The notes below the pieces were generated by a model. The model was not told the DNA's origin, made no database searches, and saw nothing but the letters and a program-made list of their open reading frames with translations. A DNA stretch of 18,386 nucleotides from B16-G9 sp964400655 (lineage in GTDB: Bacteria > Bacteroidota > Bacteroidia > Bacteroidales > F082), in the NCBI GenBank assembly GCA_964400655.1, contig CAYNVN010000153.1, positions 1-18,386 of the forward strand, written 5' to 3'. The translations under genes were made by a program, and so were the position numbers. Within the stretch, counting starts at the first letter, position 1, and the number at the start of each line of letters is the position of its first letter. Below are positions 15,980 to 18,386 of the stretch, in pieces.

Positions 15980-16815
15980 TATGCTTCAGTTTCAACAGTT
16001 TCTAAATATCTTTGATAAGCTTCGTGTTCCTGGGTTTTATAAGCACCCATACGCATCATCATCTGATCCCAGTCAACCTGGAAGGCATCAAACTCAGGTC
16101 CGTCAACACAAACAAATTTGGTTTTGCCACCGATGGAGATACGGCAGGCACCACACATACCGGTTCCGTCAACCATAATGGTGTTTAAGCTAACCTCGGT
16201 AGGTATGTTGTATTTTTTGGTGGTAAGGCTTCCGAATTTCATCATAATGGCAGGGCCAATCACCACCGATTTATCCACTTTTTCACGATTGATCACCTCT
16301 TCCATTCCGGCAGTAACCAAACCTTGTTTTCCGTACGAACCATCGTCGGTCATAATAACCACCTCATCAGAATATTTACGCATTTCATCTTCAAGGATGA
16401 TAAGCTCTTTGGTACGACCTGCCAATACGGTAATTACGCGGTTTCCGGCTTCGTGTAATGCCTTTACAATGGGCAACAGCGGAGCAACACCCACACCGCC
16501 GCCGGCACACAGTACGGTACCGAATTTTTCGATGTGTGTAGCTTTACCCAGCGGGCCTACCAGGTCGAGTATCTCATCGCCCTCCTTCATGGCAAGCAAT
16601 TTGGCAGAAGTTACACCTACTTTTTGTACAACAAGGGTAATGGTCCCTTTTTCCGGATCGCCGTCAGCGATTGTCAACGGAATTCTTTCCCCTTTTTCAT
16701 CCAGCCTGATAATTACAAAATGTCCTGCTTTGCGCGACTTGGCAATTTCAGGAGCATCGATAACAATCTTAGCTACATTTTCAGAGAAAAACTCCTTTTC
16801 GATTATTTTGTTCAT
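15979..16815 (-). CDS. nfnA: NfnA-type FAD/NAD-binding small subunit (sulfide/dihydroorotate dehydrogenase-like, PyrK-like)
   Basis: A 278-residue ferredoxin-NADP-reductase-like protein. An FAD-binding barrel includes RIPLTIAD (R44-D51, the R-x-P-L-T flavin motif). The nucleotide domain has CAGGGVGVAPLLP (103-115). The C-terminal 2Fe-2S site is seen in DGTGMCGACR and FVCVDGPEF, giving C221, C224 and C236; three cysteines plus an aspartate are the ligands in characterised Nfn, with D216 as a candidate here. In NfnAB this subunit binds NADH and its FAD passes electrons to the bifurcating subunit, so NADPH oxidation can drive ferredoxin and NAD reduction, or the reverse. It is the first gene of the operon with the large subunit directly after. 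PyrK (with a DHOD PyrD) and sulfide dehydrogenase SudB are the close relatives; the GltA-like partner favours Nfn. Confidence 0.93.
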   Translation of the reverse strand: MNKIIEKEFFSENVAKIVIDAPEIAKSRKAGHFVIIRLDEKGERIPLTIADGDPEKGTITLVVQKVGVTSAKLLAMKEGDEILDLVGPLGKATHIEKFGTVLCAGGGVGVAPLLPIVKALHEAGNRVITVLAGRTKELIILEDEMRKYSDEVVIMTDDGSYGKQGLVTAGMEEVINREKVDKSVVIGPAIMMKFGSLTTKKYNIPTEVSLNTIMVDGTGMCGACRISIGGKTKFVCVDGPEFDAFQVDWDQMMMRMGAYKTQEHEAYQRYLETVETEA

Positions 16816-16868
16816 TTCTGTTTAATATCAGTTAATTACAATGAATGATTTTTTCCAATTAAGAGGAG

Positions 16869-16876
16869 CAAAATTA
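16869..16876 (-). promoter_or_regulatory. Putative -7 box of the nfnAB promoter
   Basis: The minus strand reads TAATTTTG, matching TAnnTTTG, 53 bases before the nfnA ATG. This leader would be longer than for the other genes here, and no clear -33 box is seen, so the call is tentative. Confidence 0.4.
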
Positions 16877-16924
16877 TATTTTTATCAGGGTGAAAAACAG
16901 CCTTTAATAAATTGTAACAGTTTT

Positions 16925-16976
16925 TAACACTATATCAATAAATTAGAATTTCAATTTATATTGATTCTAACACTAT
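16925..16976. repeat. Small inverted repeat flanked by TAACACTAT direct repeats
   Basis: ATCAATAAATT (16934-16944) and AATTTATATTGAT (16953-16965) are near-perfect inverted copies with an 8-base centre. TAACACTAT occurs on each side (16925-16933 and 16968-16976). It could be an operator for nfnAB or the trace of a small insertion with a 9-bp target duplication. Confidence 0.5.
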
Positions 16977-17141
16977 GTGTTTAAGTTTCACAAATTTAAA
17001 GTACGGGAAACACGTAATAGGAGCTATTTATTAAGCACGATTGCTTGTTTTGTGATAAACTCATTTTTCCATATTACAGCTTCATTAGCCAAAAACTCTG
17101 CAGACGTAAGAAAATGATACTGATTGTTATAAACAAACAGG

Positions 17142-17174
17142 TTTGATACCCTTCCGCAGATTTAACTATTTTTG
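17142..17174 (+). promoter_or_regulatory. Bacteroidota-type promoter of the mscS-like gene
   Basis: TTTG (17142-17145) and TATTTTTG (17167-17174) are separated by 21 bases, matching the TTTG-N19-21-TAnnTTTG consensus of the primary sigma factor. The -7 box ends 25 bases before the ATG at 17200. This is the best promoter match in the window. Confidence 0.7.
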
Positions 17175-17199
17175 CCCCTTCAACAAAACTCCGTTAATT

Positions 17200-18252
17200 A
17201 TGGATTTCTTTTCAAAAACCTTTTATAACAATACGGTCGGACAGTGGGCAATAGCATTTTTAATCATCATCGGTTCGGTGATTGTTGCCAAATTGCTGTA
17301 TCTGTTAATTGGAAAGTTTGTGTTAAGCCTCACAAAAAAAACCAAAAGCAAACTGGATGACATTGTGGTGGAAAAGATGAAAGATCCGGTGGTTTTTCTT
17401 TTTGTTCTCACCGGTATTTACTATGCCATTCGTACTTTAATGCTTCCCGACTGGGTTGCCGATATTACTCATAAAGCGTACTATTTTTTACTGTTGATCG
17501 ATTTTGCCTGGGCACTTACCCGTTTTGTGGATGCGCTGGTTATTGAATATATTGTACCGATGGTTGAAAAGTCGGAAAGCGATTTGGACGACCAGTTGCT
17601 GCCCATCGTTCGTAAAAGCATTAAAATAGCCATTTGGGTTCTCTCCATTATTATCGGCCTTGATAACATGGGCTACGATGTGGGAGCGGTAATTGCCGGC
17701 CTTGGTCTTGGTGGTTTGGCCTTTGCTTTGGCTGCCAAAGATTCGGTATCGAACCTGTTTGCCGGATTTACCATTTTTACCGATAAGCCCTTTAAAATAA
17801 AAGACCGAATTATGATTGACGGGTACGACGGAAAAGTGGAAGAAATCGGTATCAGAAGCACCCGCATCCGCTTGCTGGACGGCAGGGTGGTGACCATGCC
17901 CAACTCATCGCTTGTAAACGATGCCGTTACCAATGTAACTTCGGAACCCAAACGAAAAATAACCATGGATTTGGGACTGGTTTACGACACCTCTTACAGG
18001 CAAATGAAAAAAGCGCAGGAACTGTTACAGGATATTGTTAAACAAAACAGCGATTTGGATGATGAGTGTGTAACCGCTTTTACCGAGTTTGGCGATTTTG
18101 CCCTTAACCTACGGTTTATCTATTATATCAACAAAGGAGCCGATATTTTCGGGAATATGGATGCCGTTAATATGGAAATCCTTCGCCGCTTTGAAGAGGA
18201 GAAACTTGAATTTGCATACCCCACGCAGGTTATTTATACCAGGGAAGGGTAA
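17200..18252 (+). CDS. MscS-family mechanosensitive ion channel
   Basis: A 350-residue inner-membrane channel that would open under membrane tension to release solutes during hypo-osmotic shock. Hydrophobic segments lie at about 15-38, 62-81, 90-115 and 132-155, followed by the pore helix region GAVIAGLGLGGLAFALAAKD (about 160-180) with the glycine/alanine packing typical of MscS TM3, then SVSNLFAGFTIF. A cytoplasmic beta domain follows (KPFKIKDRI, GYDGKVEEIGIRSTRIRLLDG, MPNSSLVND), and then an alpha/beta domain to the end. The frame extends upstream to a TTG at 17143, but that codon lies inside the promoter's -33 box; the ATG at 17200 gives a normal start. It has more membrane segments than E. 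coli MscS (three), as in YnaI/YbdG-like relatives. No terminator was seen before the repeats that follow. Confidence 0.94.
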   Translation: MDFFSKTFYNNTVGQWAIAFLIIIGSVIVAKLLYLLIGKFVLSLTKKTKSKLDDIVVEKMKDPVVFLFVLTGIYYAIRTLMLPDWVADITHKAYYFLLLIDFAWALTRFVDALVIEYIVPMVEKSESDLDDQLLPIVRKSIKIAIWVLSIIIGLDNMGYDVGAVIAGLGLGGLAFALAAKDSVSNLFAGFTIFTDKPFKIKDRIMIDGYDGKVEEIGIRSTRIRLLDGRVVTMPNSSLVNDAVTNVTSEPKRKITMDLGLVYDTSYRQMKKAQELLQDIVKQNSDLDDECVTAFTEFGDFALNLRFIYYINKGADIFGNMDAVNMEILRRFEEEKLEFAYPTQVIYTREG

Positions 18253-18253
18253 G

Positions 18254-18303
18254 AAGTGTGGAGTGCCTAAAGTACTTGAAGTGTGGAATGCCTAGAGTGC
18301 GCT
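18254..18303 (+). repeat. Two tandem 25-bp units (AAGTGTGGAGTGCCTAAAGT-type)
   Basis: AAGTGTGGAGTGCCTAAAG... (18254-18278) is followed directly by AAGTGTGGAATGCCTAGAG... (18279-18303), with 19 of 25 positions equal. They adjoin the inverted 86-bp repeat and begin one base after the MscS-like stop codon. Confidence 0.7.
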
Positions 18304-18386
18304 AGAGTTTAGAGTACTTGGAGTAAATTTCAAATATCAAGCACCAAATCACAAACCCGCCTGCCGGACGGGCAGGTAAATTCAAA
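18301..18386 (-). repeat. Right, inverted copy of the ~86-bp repeat; cut by the window end
   Basis: Its reverse complement matches 244-329 at about 79 of 86 positions, including the GC palindrome (CCTGCC...GGCAGG) and the AGTACT-containing motif. The repeat runs off the window, so its full length is unknown. Confidence 0.85.

Larger units (their letters stand above)
16816..17199. other. Divergent AT-rich intergenic region
   Basis: About 384 bases separate the nfnA and mscS-type starts. It holds a -7 box for each gene and, at 16925-16976, a small inverted repeat flanked by 9-bp direct repeats. No short gene with a convincing start and codon pattern, and no structured RNA, was recognised in the rest (about 16980-17140). 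Confidence 0.6.

Noticed and set aside
13324..16815. A PreTA-type pyrimidine-degrading complex
   Set aside because: The DHOD-like protein has no ferredoxin domain, and the GltA-like subunit pairs directly with a PyrK-like small subunit as in NfnAB.
16118..16825. A 235-residue open frame opposite nfnA on the plus strand
   Set aside because: It is a by-product of nfnA codon use: no known motif, composition rich in S, T and P, while nfnA on the minus strand has clear flavin and iron-sulfur motifs.
17143..17199. N-terminal extension of the channel to a TTG at 17143
   Set aside because: The TTG is inside the -33 element of a strong promoter match, so it would lie upstream of the transcript.
244..18386. 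The whole block as a composite transposon or genomic island
   Set aside because: There is no transposase, integrase or target duplication, and the genes are mostly ordinary chromosomal functions. The end repeats look like dispersed intergenic elements.

Overview
The window looks like chromosomal DNA from an anaerobic or facultative member of the Bacteroidota, probably Bacteroidales/Marinilabiliales-like. Genus cannot be set from sequence alone. The grounds are: (i) promoter -7 boxes of the Bacteroidota form TAnnTTTG lie 18-25 bases before several start codons, and recognisable Shine-Dalgarno sites are mostly absent; (ii) there is a sensor kinase with a periplasmic two-component-regulator propeller and a Y_Y_Y domain; (iii) the intergenic repeats are of a kind common in this phylum; (iv) the redox genes (NfnAB, a flavin reductase-rubredoxin fusion) suit anaerobic metabolism.

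Layout. Positions 1-499 are non-coding and dense in dispersed repeats. Minus-strand genes at 500-2238 encode a family 9 glycosyltransferase (heptosyltransferase type) preceded by a flavin reductase-rubredoxin fusion. Divergently, 2324-5826 (+) holds two overlapping genes for exported proteins: an unrecognised 287-residue protein and an 884-residue leucine-rich-repeat protein built of three LRR blocks joined by a recurring WWN module. Then come a MaeB-type malic enzyme (6035-8299, +) ending in a strong intrinsic terminator, and a 1092-residue propeller-type histidine kinase (8518-11796, +) closely followed by a small gamma-glutamylcyclotransferase-like gene (11799-12131, +). From 12137 to 16815 all genes are on the minus strand: a LacI-family regulator, a dihydroorotate-dehydrogenase-like flavoprotein lacking the usual active-site motif, and the two subunits of an NfnAB-type transhydrogenase (gltA-like and pyrK-like) overlapping by one base. 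An MscS-family channel (17200-18252, +) follows, and the window ends in repeat DNA.

How the genes fit together. Malic enzyme (NADPH and pyruvate from malate) and NfnAB (coupling NADPH to NADH and reduced ferredoxin) both act on the NADPH pool, and the rubredoxin fusion is a likely electron carrier to a flavodiiron-type oxygen or NO reductase not present here. The remaining genes (glycosyltransferase, LRR proteins, sensor kinase, channel) concern the cell envelope and signalling. No mobile element, CRISPR array, tRNA or rRNA was recognised.

The most unusual observations are: an approximately 86-bp repeat at the left end that recurs in inverted orientation as the last 86 bases, 18 kb away; a long cruciform-like palindrome between the DHOD-like gene and nfnB that shares its core with those repeats; the three-block LRR architecture with a repeated WWN linker; and the altered active site of the DHOD-like protein. 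I do not see clear evidence of an undescribed multi-gene system. Most of the window is ordinary core metabolism and envelope biology.
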